A stretch of 6,237 nt of DNA from JADGQM01 sp964505935 (lineage in GTDB: Bacteria > Desulfobacterota > Syntrophobacteria > Syntrophobacterales > Syntrophobacteraceae): NCBI GenBank assembly GCA_964505935.1, contig CAZDKX010000291.1, positions 1 to 6,237 of the forward strand, in the 5' to 3' direction. Made by a program: the position numbers and the translations under genes. Positions 1 to 6,188 of this stretch are shown in pieces (position 1 is the stretch's first letter; every line of letters starts with the position of its first letter). The notes beneath the pieces were generated by a model. It searched no databases. It was not told where the DNA came from and saw only the letters and a program-made list of their open reading frames with translations.

Positions 1-167
1 CCCTGGATCATCTCCCCTTCGTCTTCCGATATCAGCCCCTGCTGCTCCCCTTCATCGATCAGCTGTTGGATTTCTTTTTCGATACTCTCGGTTTCATCCA
101 CCTTGGCGAGGCGGCGAAGGCACATTTTGAGCCAATGTCGAAATCCTTTGGCTGACTCCTCTTCCAA
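1..167 (-). CDS. CorC/HlyC-type CBS-domain protein, N-terminal fragment (runs off the left edge)
   Basis: Only about the first 55 residues are present. After a basic, Trp-containing start (around GFRHWLKMCLRRL) the protein enters the acidic helix typical of the CorC/hemolysin-like family: EIQQLIDEGEQQGLISEDEG, then EMIQ at the window edge. In known members this segment leads into the 'RVxDIMxPR' region and paired CBS domains, followed by a CorC_HlyC domain linked to divalent cation (Mg/Co) handling. An in-frame TAA at 192-194 excludes a longer N-terminus, so there is no membrane-spanning DUF21 domain and this is the soluble CorC-like form. I chose the TTG at 165-167 because a purine-rich GAGGG sits 4 nt upstream; the alternative ATG at 123-125 would remove 14 residues and has no such site. 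It lies 84 nt after speB with no clear terminator between, so it may be co-transcribed. Family call fairly sure; exact function unknown. Confidence 0.72.
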   Translation of the reverse strand, partial: MEEESAKGFRHWLKMCLRRLAKVDETESIEKEIQQLIDEGEQQGLISEDEGEMIQ

Positions 168-171
168 TCCG

Positions 172-179
172 CCCTCTTT
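172..179 (-). promoter_or_regulatory. ribosome binding site of the CorC-like gene, supports a TTG start
   Basis: On the minus strand AAAGAGGG lies just before GCGGATTG. The GAGGG core is 4 nt from TTG at 165-167, which is the reason for preferring this rare start over the downstream ATG. Confidence 0.5.
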
Positions 180-251
180 CCTTCGTGATCGTTAACCCAG
201 GCAATCGCTCATCAGCCCCTTGGCAACACTTCCCGCTTGTCTTCGTATTTA

Positions 252-1172
252 TCAAGAGGCATGAGCCTTGTCCATAAAAATATAGGAGAGAAGCTTATAG
301 AGGAGTCGCGCAGCAAGCACGTCCGGAGCCACACTCTGAGGTATGGGGAGCAATTCCATGACGTCAAAGCCGATGATGGTGCATTGTTGCGTTACCCGCC
401 GGCAGAGCCTCAGCACGTCATACCATCCCAACCCGCCCGGCTCCGGCGTACCGACGGCAGGCATGATCGACGGGTCAAAGACGTCCAGATCAATGCTGAG
501 GTAGACGAATCCCTCCAGGTCCTTCAGCACCGCATCCCACAGTGCCGGTTCCTGCTGCAACCGGTAGGCAAAGTAACAGGGGATGTGGTGACTCTGAATG
601 AACTCGTCCTCTTCTTTGCTGAGGGCCCGGATGCCCACCTGAACGATCGGCACAGTGCGTACCACATGCCGCATCACACAGGCATTACTGTAGCTGCTTC
701 CCTGATACTCCTCGCGCAAATCGGCATGGGCGTCGAGATGCAGGACCGTCAGCCCGGGATAGTGTGCTGCCGCGGCTTCGATCATCCCCAGGGAGAGGAG
801 GTGTTCGCCTCCCAGCAATACCGGCATCTTGTGCTGTTCGAAAAGCTCCTCACCAACTTCCCGCACCAGTCCCACCATGTCTTTGGGCGATGAGACCGTG
901 ACCGCCAGCTCATCAAGGGTGGCAATACCCTGGCGATAAGCTTCGGTGCCCGTTTCCTCATCAAAGAGCTCAAGTTCACGCGACGCGAGCAGGATCGCCC
1001 GCGGGCCTTCGCGCGTGCCCGAACGGTAGGTTGTCGTGCCGTCGTAGGGCACCGGCACGATCACAGCGCGCGCGTTGGCAAACAGGTCCTCCGTGGAACG
1101 TTGCCCCAGAAAAGCAGAATGGGGTCCCAGATTCGCCAGGAACCTGGACCCCATCTTTTTAAGATGACTCAT
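252..1172 (-). CDS. speB: agmatinase family ureohydrolase (SpeB)
   Basis: A 306-residue enzyme of the arginase/agmatinase/ureohydrolase family, the usual length. It is expected to hydrolyse agmatine to putrescine and urea in the cytosol, using two Mn(II) ions. Motifs seen: VPYDGTTTYRSGTREGPRAI (41-60), GGEH (121-124), HLDAHADLR (145-153), SIDLDVFDP (226-234) with GTPEPGG (241-247), and DVMELLP (270-276). The predicted metal ligands His124, Asp147, His149, Asp151, Asp228 and Asp230 are all present. One oddity: the segment usually read YSHxxxxRR is YSNACVMRH, with Asn163 where relatives have His. The ATG at 1170-1172 follows the speD stop by 9 nt; AAGG, overlapping that stop codon, is its likely ribosome site, so speD and speB form one unit. 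Because speD is the neighbour, the substrate could instead be aminopropylagmatine, as described for some SpeB homologues. Family certain; substrate inferred. Confidence 0.9.
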   Translation of the reverse strand: MSHLKKMGSRFLANLGPHSAFLGQRSTEDLFANARAVIVPVPYDGTTTYRSGTREGPRAILLASRELELFDEETGTEAYRQGIATLDELAVTVSSPKDMVGLVREVGEELFEQHKMPVLLGGEHLLSLGMIEAAAAHYPGLTVLHLDAHADLREEYQGSSYSNACVMRHVVRTVPIVQVGIRALSKEEDEFIQSHHIPCYFAYRLQQEPALWDAVLKDLEGFVYLSIDLDVFDPSIMPAVGTPEPGGLGWYDVLRLCRRVTQQCTIIGFDVMELLPIPQSVAPDVLAARLLYKLLSYIFMDKAHAS

Positions 1173-1181
1173 GGGTGAACC

Positions 1182-1631
1182 TTATCGTGATCGTTGCAGC
1201 AACATCCGATCCATGCGGACCACCTGGGCCGAGGCCCGAATACTGTTCGGAAACTCCTGACCCCGGTCCAGGACTTTCATTTCATATTTCTGGATATTGA
1301 AATAATCCTTTATCGTCACCGCTGCCTGCTGGGTATCGAACGGCTTGCAGGAAAACATATCAAGACTCAGGTAACGCTTCTCCGGAAAGGTGTGGATGCT
1401 GATGTGACTCTCGGCAATCAGCACAAACCCCGAAATCCCCCAATCGTCAGGAACCGATCCATGATAGCGAAACACATACGGAGGCATGATCTTCGTCATG
1501 TTCATTGCGGCAGGATAATCATCGAGAAAATTATAGATCAGGCTCATATCCTCGAGTGAAACCCGGTCACAGCCATAGCCATCCATCATCAGATGAACCC
1601 CAAAGCCAAATTCAGGTTTGACTGCACCCAT
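1182..1631 (-). CDS. speD: S-adenosylmethionine decarboxylase proenzyme, short SpeH type
   Basis: A 149-residue proenzyme that cleaves itself to form a pyruvoyl cofactor and decarboxylates AdoMet, giving the aminopropyl donor for spermidine synthesis. From the chosen start the self-cleavage site is Glu74-Ser75 in AESHISIHTFPEKR (73-86). Ser75 would become the pyruvoyl group; His80 (processing) and Cys95 (proton donor, in DMFSC) have the same spacing as Ser63/His68/Cys83 of the Thermotoga enzyme. HLMMDGYGC (13-21) matches the N-terminal HxxxDxxxC-like block of the family. The length fits the short bacterial/archaeal form rather than the roughly 260-residue E. coli form. The ATG at 1629-1631 is preferred because AAGGAAGGAG lies 9 nt upstream; an in-frame ATG at 1722-1724 would add 31 unconserved residues and has no good site. 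It is the first gene after the promoter at 1822-1850 and is followed 10 nt later by speB. Confidence 0.93.
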   Translation of the reverse strand: MGAVKPEFGFGVHLMMDGYGCDRVSLEDMSLIYNFLDDYPAAMNMTKIMPPYVFRYHGSVPDDWGISGFVLIAESHISIHTFPEKRYLSLDMFSCKPFDTQQAAVTIKDYFNIQKYEMKVLDRGQEFPNSIRASAQVVRMDRMLLQRSR

Positions 1632-1815
1632 GGCAGCTATCTCCTTCCTTTTGAAGACCTGGTCCTTGCAAGCCATTACTTCTCGTCTCAGTGTCGCTCC
1701 AACAGCTTGGAGTACCGGTGCCATCTCAAAAGCGCCCCCGGGTTCGAGTGCCGTTTACCTATATTTTTTTAGAGTTCTCCACCGCTTAGCAGCGGCAGTC
1801 GCCCCCCGTCGGAGT
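1632..1815 (-). promoter_or_regulatory. long, structured 5' leader of speD (possible RNA control element)
   Basis: If transcription starts about 7 nt after the -10 box, speD has an untranslated leader of roughly 180 nt. Visible structures: a hairpin CCGCT-GCTA-AGCGG (1782-1795, extendable by two wobble pairs), a hairpin CTCCAA-GCTG-TTGGAG (1697-1712), and an alternative long-range pairing of CGACTGCCG (1793-1801) with CGGCACTCG (1745-1753), 8 of 9 pairs. The long-range pairing shares bases 1793-1795 with the first hairpin, so the two cannot form together. There is no U-run after any hairpin, so an intrinsic terminator is not seen; any control would more likely act on translation. I do not recognise a known riboswitch class. 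There is no separate upstream reading frame that I can support. The structures are seen in the sequence; a regulatory role is inferred. Confidence 0.35.
1641..1650 (-). promoter_or_regulatory. strong ribosome binding site of speD
   Basis: AAGGAAGGAG on the minus strand, 9 nt before the ATG at 1629-1631. It decides the start of speD against the longer in-frame reading that begins at 1724. Confidence 0.7.
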
Positions 1816-1821
1816 GAGCCT

Positions 1822-1850
1822 TATATAAAGGAGAGGTTTTGGAGTGTCAA
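1822..1850 (-). promoter_or_regulatory. sigma-70 type promoter for speD-speB
   Basis: On the minus strand a perfect -35 box TTGACA (1850-1845) is followed by a 17-nt spacer and TATATA (1827-1822). A 5-of-6 match TATAAG overlaps it at 1825-1820 with a 19-nt spacer. The start of transcription would fall near 1815. It sits between the terminator of the receiver-GGDEF gene and speD, where a promoter is expected. Confidence 0.7.
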
Positions 1851-1896
1851 GAAGAAACACAAAAAAGATTGATGAAGAAAGATACGAATGAAAGAA

Positions 1897-1924
1897 AAAA
1901 AAAGGGAAAAAACACCCTATAGGG
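1897..1924 (-). terminator. weak intrinsic terminator after the receiver-GGDEF gene
   Basis: On the minus strand the palindrome CCCTATAGGG (1924-1915), which contains the TAG stop codon, is followed after TG by six T, then CCC and another long T-run. The stem is only 3 GC pairs plus possible TA pairs, so it is weak by itself; the T-rich tail is convincing. It separates this gene from the speD promoter. Confidence 0.42.
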
Positions 1925-2843
1925 AGGCGATAAGCGTGGATTCTTCGTCAAAATGGGCGCGATTGCCACCCAGATTGTGTTTAGCGTAGAACAGGGCCCG
2001 GTCGGATCGCTGCACCATGTCTTCGATATCCTCAGCGACCTTGCCGGTCTTGCTGAGAAAGTGCGCTATGCCGATGGAAAGGGTCGTGGGCTCCAACTTT
2101 AGTTGGCGGTAGGCTTCGAGGATCCGGGCGGCAACCTTCAGCGCGGCAGCGCTGGTAAGGTGCGGCAAAAGCAGGGTGAATTCATCGCCGCCAAAACGAT
2201 AGGCCGTGTCAACATTATGTCTGACGGTGGTCGTCAGCAGTTGCGCCAGGGCGATGAGCACTCGATCGCCTGCCTGGTGGCCATGAAGGTCGTTGTATGT
2301 CTTGAAGTTATCGATATCGAAAAAGAAAAGGCAAAGCGGGTGGTGATAGCGAGCCGCTCTGATGGCTTCCTTGCGGGCGGTCTTTTCAAACAGGCGCCGG
2401 TTGTACAAGCCGGTCAGCGGATCCTTGACGGCAAGACGCTCGAGCTCTTCGAGGAGGTGCCGTTCGCGGAAGATGCGCTTCAACTTGGCTTCCAACTCAT
2501 TGATGGTGAAGGGCTTGGCAATGAAGTCAGCCGCCCCGGCGGCGATGACATCGGTATACTGATAGCTCATGGTATGGCCGGTGATGGCAATGATATCAAC
2601 TCCCTTGCGGTTCTTCACGAGGTATTCGATGAGCTCCATGCCATCCATGCGCGGCATCATCATGTCCGTGATGACAATGCTGAAATCTCCTTCTTCAATT
2701 TTCTGGATGGCTTCCACGCCGTCCCTGGCCGTCTCCACACGGTGACCCAGGTGTTTCAGCGCTTCAGAAAGGATGTCGCAAATCGCCTGCTCATCATCTA
2801 CTACCAGTATGTTTCGAGGGGGGTAGGACACATCCTCATTCAT
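1917..2843 (-). CDS. response regulator with GGDEF output domain (diguanylate cyclase)
   Basis: A 308-residue cytosolic protein with two domains. Residues about 11-125 form a phosphoreceiver: acidic pocket Asp16-Asp17, phospho-acceptor Asp60 in IVITDMMMPRMDG, Thr88 in AITGH, and Lys110 in KPF. After a short helical linker (RERHLLEELERLAVKDPLTG, 126-145) comes a GGDEF domain to about residue 298, with FFFDIDNFK (metal-binding Asp176), the intact signature GGDEF (218-222) and LSIGIA. It should make cyclic di-GMP from two GTP when phosphorylated by an unknown histidine kinase; none is in the window. The allosteric I-site, normally RxxD ending six residues before the signature, reads HNVD (209-212), with the nearest Arg one place too early, so product inhibition may be reduced. 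The ATG at 2841-2843 is the only reasonable start, although the GGAGG upstream is 15 nt away. It is closely related in design to PleD-like regulators but has one receiver only. Confidence 0.9.
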   Translation of the reverse strand: MNEDVSYPPRNILVVDDEQAICDILSEALKHLGHRVETARDGVEAIQKIEEGDFSIVITDMMMPRMDGMELIEYLVKNRKGVDIIAITGHTMSYQYTDVIAAGAADFIAKPFTINELEAKLKRIFRERHLLEELERLAVKDPLTGLYNRRLFEKTARKEAIRAARYHHPLCLFFFDIDNFKTYNDLHGHQAGDRVLIALAQLLTTTVRHNVDTAYRFGGDEFTLLLPHLTSAAALKVAARILEAYRQLKLEPTTLSIGIAHFLSKTGKVAEDIEDMVQRSDRALFYAKHNLGGNRAHFDEESTLIASL

Positions 2844-2900
2844 GGTGCAGACCGCTATCCTCCATCATCGCTCAGGAATCAGTATAACCAGACGTAGCTC

Positions 2901-2929
2901 TATATATCTCCCGCAACTCCGTCAGCCAA
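2901..2929 (-). promoter_or_regulatory. possible promoter of the receiver-GGDEF gene
   Basis: TTGGCT (2929-2924), 17-nt spacer, TATATA (2906-2901) on the minus strand, each a 4-of-6 match. A TATACT at 2886-2881 is a better -10 match but lacks a -35 partner. It is the best candidate in the 216-nt gap (2844-3059) between this gene and the glnD hairpin; I see no gene or other clear element in the rest of that gap. Confidence 0.33.
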
Positions 2930-3059
2930 CGGCCAGCCCCTTCCCCACTCCTCGAAGAGCATGCTCGCGCCATTTGGGCGACAGCCCACCATTACACTTT
3001 TATCAGACAATGGTCTATCAGAAAACCACCTGACCGTCGCCAAATCCGGAGGGTCATGG

Positions 3060-3084
3060 GAGAAACCCGAAAAGCGGGTTTCTC
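3060..3084 (-). terminator. hairpin at the end of glnD, probable terminator without a U-tail
   Basis: GAGAAACCCG and CGGGTTTCTC form a perfect 10-bp stem around a 5-nt loop, beginning at the last base of the glnD TAG codon. After the stem the minus strand continues CCCATGACC, with no T-run, so it is not a classic intrinsic terminator. It may stop transcription weakly or protect the 3' end of the glnB-glnD mRNA. Confidence 0.55.
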
Positions 3085-5684
3085 TAGCAGGCAGCAGCCA
3101 GACAGTCGGTCAAGCGCGCACGAAGGTCCTTGTGAAGTTCGGGCAGCATCAACTTGTTCCCGCTCATGTCAGTCACATAGAAGATGTCGGCAACCTGAGC
3201 ACCCGGGGTGGAAATCTTCGCCAGTTGAATGGAAACGCCCAGTTCATAGAGCGTATGGGTGATGGCATGCAGGAGGCCCGGGCGATCCCAGGTATAGACT
3301 TCGATAATGGTATAAAAATCCGACTCCTCCTCATCGATCACTACGTTATCGTCCTTTCGCGGCAGGCACTTTGGTTGAAGCAGGGAGGGCCTGCGGCGGT
3401 CGGCCAGCAGTTCATCCAGATAAGACCGATCGGTCAGGGCGCAGGTGAGATCATGTTCGATCTTTTCCCACAATTCCCCGGCATGAAGGGGGTCGGGAAG
3501 GCGTTCAACGAGGAGGACGTCAAGGGCCACCCCTGATTCCCGGGTGAAGATGTCCGCTGAAAGAATGTTCAAGCCACGCAGCCAGAGGACCCCGGTAATG
3601 ATCGCAAAAAGCCCCGGCCGGTCACGCGTAGCCACGGTCAGCTGCCACATTTCGCCATCCATCTGACGGGTTTTGAGCAGCAGAGGACGGCCATCCAGGT
3701 CCTTTTCCATCTGGTAATGCTGCACCATGGCTTCCGGTGGCTGAGAGAGGAGATAGCGAAAGGAAAGCCGATCCAGCCAACGCACGATCCTTTCCCGGTC
3801 CAGATCGGCTCCTGCCAGCTCCAGCACCGCTTTATGGACCTCCTGGGAACGTACCTGCAGGTTTTCCCCCTGCCAGCTCCCCCGGGCCAGGACCCGGTCG
3901 ACCTTGTCATAGAGCTGCCCCAGGAGTGAGGCCTTCCACGCACTCCAGGCCCCCGGACCGGTGGCCAGAGAATCGGCGACCGTCAGCAGCAGGAGCATCT
4001 TCAGACGTTCCCGATCGCCGATGGTGACGGCACAGTGGAGGATCGGTTTTTCATCCATGAGGTCACGCTTGAGGGCGGTCTCGGCGAGGAGCAGATGGTG
4101 CTCCACCAGAAAAGCGAGCAGGGCTGTCTCCTCGGGATCCAGACCAAGACGCTCCCCGATTTCCCGCACCAGCGGGACCCCCCGAAGCGCATGATTCTTC
4201 CCCTCCCCTTTCCCGATGTCATGCAACAAGCCGGCAAGGAAAAGGATACGCCGGTGCCGGAGTCCCGCAAAGAGCGCACTCCAGCCGAGATCGCCGAGGC
4301 GAGGGTCTTGGTTCTGCTCCATCCGGTGCAACTGACGGACGGTCCGCAGCAGGTGTTCGTCCACGGTATAGAGGTGGTACACGTCATGCTGGACGCGGAA
4401 GCGCACGGGCACAAATTCCGGCACAAAGGCCTCGAGAAAGCCGGTCTCGAGCATCACCTGGAGGACCCGAAAGGCCTGCTCGGAGTGCAGCAGGATGTCG
4501 AAGAACTGCTCAACAACCCGCGGGTCCCTCCTGGCAGATTCACCAAAAGCCCCCAGATTCTCACGAATCATCCCGCCTGCCTGATGATGGAAGTGGGCAT
4601 CACTTTGTGCCGCCTGCCAGAAGAACTGCATGAGCAGCCGAGGATCTTTGCTCAGCCATTGGGGCTCGAGAAAATGCAAATGCCGGCCGTCCAGCAGAAA
4701 GGGACCCGGCAGGACCCGGCGCCGGATGCGGATTCTCGGAAGCTTTCTCTGAGCCTCCCTCAGACGATCGAGAAAGAAGGTGGCGGTCCGCCGAATCCTT
4801 GCCGTATGCCGGTAGTAGAGGCGCATGAAACCCTCCACCGCCAGGCCCTGTTGACTGTCCGCATAGCCCAGTCGCCCGGCCACCAGTTCCTGTTCGGAAA
4901 ACAGGAGTTGATCCTGGCGACGACCGGTGAGCTGATGGACCTGGAGGCGCACACGCCACAGGAAATCATAGGCCTGTTCGAGCCACAGCGTCTCCTGGCG
5001 TGCCAGCCAGTCGTGCTCCAGCATGGCGTTGAGGTCGGTATCCCGGAGAAAGACGGCACCGGCCCAGCGAATGATCTGCAGATCTCTCAGGCCCCCCACC
5101 CCCTCTTTGATATGCGGCTCGAGCAGGTAGCTGGTCTCACCGTACTGGCGGAGCCGCTCCTCCCGGTAGTTCACCAGATGCTGCAGAAATCGCCGCCGAC
5201 GCTGGGAACCGAAGCTCCCCAGGAAAGACTGGCGCCAGCTATGGTAGAGTTTTTCATCGCCCGCCACGAAGCCCGCTTCCAGGTGGCTGGTTAGGATCGA
5301 AAAATCCTCCTGCACCAGGCGCCTGGCTTCGGAAAGCGACGCCGTGGCATGCCCCACCTCGAAGCCACCATCCCAAAGGCCATAAGTCAACTCGCGGATT
5401 ATCTCCTGGAGGGATGGCAAGAGTCGGTTCTGATAAAGAAAAAGGAGATCCAGATCGGAGGCAAAGCTCAGCTCCCCCCGACCAAAACCGCCAACGGCCA
5501 CCAGACACCAGCCCTCCTCGGGGGCCGCTCCGCTCCTGAAGGCCCCACTCAACTGCTTCAGGCACCCCTGAGCATAAGTGCGCGCCGCCAGCAACCCGGG
5601 AACGTCGTTGCGCGACATCTCCAGAAAGGACTGGCGAAGATCGTTCAGCTTGCGAAGCAGACTGGAAAAACTCTTTTGGGCCAT
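3084..5684 (-). CDS. glnD: PII uridylyltransferase / uridylyl-removing enzyme GlnD
   Basis: A bifunctional glutamine sensor: it adds UMP to PII when glutamine is low and removes it when glutamine is high. From the ATG at 5682-5684 it has 866 residues, normal for the family. Order of domains: nucleotidyltransferase with VGGFGRGE (64-71) and catalytic SDLDLL (76-81, Asp77 and Asp79); a helical GlnD-specific region with HIKEGVGGLRDLQ (191-203); an HD phosphohydrolase domain (about 431-566) with LLHDIGKGEGKNH, His488-Asp489; and two C-terminal ACT domains that bind glutamine, near 681-756 (RDRPGLFAII) and 792-864 (WDRPGLLHAI). The start is uncertain: the open frame reaches a GTG at 5784-5786 (900 residues) and includes an ATG at 5715-5717, but the extra residues are encoded by 7-nt repeats and are not family-like. 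None of the starts has a clear ribosome site. It lies 128 nt downstream of glnB, its substrate gene, and ends in a hairpin. Identity is very secure. Confidence 0.95.
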   Translation of the reverse strand: MAQKSFSSLLRKLNDLRQSFLEMSRNDVPGLLAARTYAQGCLKQLSGAFRSGAAPEEGWCLVAVGGFGRGELSFASDLDLLFLYQNRLLPSLQEIIRELTYGLWDGGFEVGHATASLSEARRLVQEDFSILTSHLEAGFVAGDEKLYHSWRQSFLGSFGSQRRRRFLQHLVNYREERLRQYGETSYLLEPHIKEGVGGLRDLQIIRWAGAVFLRDTDLNAMLEHDWLARQETLWLEQAYDFLWRVRLQVHQLTGRRQDQLLFSEQELVAGRLGYADSQQGLAVEGFMRLYYRHTARIRRTATFFLDRLREAQRKLPRIRIRRRVLPGPFLLDGRHLHFLEPQWLSKDPRLLMQFFWQAAQSDAHFHHQAGGMIRENLGAFGESARRDPRVVEQFFDILLHSEQAFRVLQVMLETGFLEAFVPEFVPVRFRVQHDVYHLYTVDEHLLRTVRQLHRMEQNQDPRLGDLGWSALFAGLRHRRILFLAGLLHDIGKGEGKNHALRGVPLVREIGERLGLDPEETALLAFLVEHHLLLAETALKRDLMDEKPILHCAVTIGDRERLKMLLLLTVADSLATGPGAWSAWKASLLGQLYDKVDRVLARGSWQGENLQVRSQEVHKAVLELAGADLDRERIVRWLDRLSFRYLLSQPPEAMVQHYQMEKDLDGRPLLLKTRQMDGEMWQLTVATRDRPGLFAIITGVLWLRGLNILSADIFTRESGVALDVLLVERLPDPLHAGELWEKIEHDLTCALTDRSYLDELLADRRRPSLLQPKCLPRKDDNVVIDEEESDFYTIIEVYTWDRPGLLHAITHTLYELGVSIQLAKISTPGAQVADIFYVTDMSGNKLMLPELHKDLRARLTDCLAAAC

Positions 5685-5687
5685 CGG

Positions 5688-5736
5688 TTGGCTCTTGGCT
5701 TTTAGCTCATGGATCATAGATGTTAGATGTTGGCTG
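5688..5736 (+). repeat. degenerate heptanucleotide tandem repeat A (unit TTGGCTC)
   Basis: Seven units in perfect 7-nt phase on the plus strand: TTGGCTC, TTGGCTT, TTAGCTC, ATGGATC, ATAGATG, TTAGATG, TTGGCTG. The pattern is (A/T)T(A/G)G(C/A)T followed by a variable base. It lies directly upstream of the chosen glnD start and would encode part of the longer glnD reading. The same unit recurs on the other side of glnB at 6166-6186. I do not recognise a named repeat family. Confidence 0.75.
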
Positions 5737-5774
5737 TAAGGTACGAGCAGACAACACCTGTCGGTCAGCCCCTT

Positions 5775-5809
5775 TTCACTAACCACTGTTCACTGTCCAC
5801 TATCCACCA
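5775..5809 (+). repeat. degenerate heptanucleotide tandem repeat B (unit TTCACTG)
   Basis: Five units in phase: TTCACTA, ACCACTG, TTCACTG, TCCACTA, TCCACCA. The period equals that of repeat A but the unit differs. It begins 4 nt beyond the glnB stop codon (in glnB's direction) and contains the GTG at 5784-5786 that would start the longest glnD reading. Nothing else is visible in the bases between repeats A and B (5737-5774). Confidence 0.72.
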
Positions 5810-5812
5810 CCC

Positions 5813-6151
5813 TCAAAGGGCCTGCTCTCCCATCTCCCCCGTTCGGATGCGGACGACTTCTTCGATCGGGAGGACGAAGATTTTTCCATCTCCTATCTTG
5901 CCCGTATGCGCTGCCTTGCGAATGGCATCCACCACTTCCGTTACCTGGTTGTCGGAAACCGCAACCTCGATCTTGATCTTCGGCAGGAAGTCCACCACGT
6001 ATTCGGCCCCCCGGTAAATCTCGGTGTGCCCCTTCTGGCGTCCGAAACCCCGCACCTCGGTGACCGTCATACCCTTGATACCCAGTTCAGCGAGTCTTTC
6101 TTTGACATCATCCAGCTTGAACGGCTTGATCACCGCCTCCACCTTTTTCAT
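5813..6151 (-). CDS. glnB: nitrogen regulatory protein PII (GlnB type)
   Basis: A 112-residue trimeric signal protein, exactly the family length, that binds ATP/ADP and 2-oxoglutarate and reports nitrogen status to targets such as glutamine synthetase adenylyltransferase, NtrB-type kinases or ammonium channels. The start MKKVEAVIKPFKLDDVKERL is typical. The T-loop (about 37-55) reads GRQKGHTEIYRGAEYVVD with the uridylylation target Tyr51. Asp54 favours GlnB over GlnK, which has Asn there in E. coli. The B-loop TGKIGDGK (83-90) and the C-loop RIRTGE (101-106) bind the phosphates. A GGGGAG 4 nt before the ATG at 6149-6151 is the ribosome site. glnD follows, so modifier and target are encoded together; no amtB or glnA is in the window, though either could lie further right. 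I see no sigma-54 -24/-12 element in the 86 nt upstream. Family certain; GlnB versus GlnK is an inference. Confidence 0.95.
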   Translation of the reverse strand: MKKVEAVIKPFKLDDVKERLAELGIKGMTVTEVRGFGRQKGHTEIYRGAEYVVDFLPKIKIEVAVSDNQVTEVVDAIRKAAHTGKIGDGKIFVLPIEEVVRIRTGEMGEQAL

Positions 6152-6165
6152 CCAACTCCCCCCTA

Positions 6166-6186
6166 TTGGCTGTTAGCTCTTGGCTC
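6166..6186 (+). repeat. degenerate heptanucleotide tandem repeat C (same unit as A)
   Basis: Three good units TTGGCTG, TTAGCTC, TTGGCTC, with a fourth decayed copy TTAGAGG (6187-6193), in 7-nt phase. It starts just upstream of the glnB ribosome site. The unit matches repeat A at 5688-5736, so glnB is bracketed by two copies of the same repeat type in the same orientation. Confidence 0.68.
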
Positions 6187-6188
6187 TT

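Noticed and set aside
168..251. A terminator between speB and the CorC-like gene
   Set aside because: No stem with a T-run was found; only scattered short matches such as GGCAA, so co-transcription is more likely.
237..893. A 218-codon open frame on the plus strand
   Set aside because: Antisense to speB and without family features.
1632..1724. A 31-residue N-terminal extension of SpeD from the ATG at 1722-1724
   Set aside because: No good ribosome site precedes it, the residues are not family-like, and a strong AAGGAAGGAG site marks the internal ATG at 1629-1631.
1736..1760. A tRNA T-arm-like string (GGGTTCGAG) on the plus strand
   Set aside because: The flanking bases do not form the 5-bp T stem and no acceptor, D or anticodon arm can be drawn around it.
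2103..2897. A 264-codon open frame on the plus strand
   Set aside because: Antisense to the receiver-GGDEF gene; it is an artefact of codon use on the other strand.
4035..5294. A 419-codon open frame on the plus strand
   Set aside because: It is entirely antisense to glnD, whose domains are unmistakable, and its translation shows no recognisable motif.
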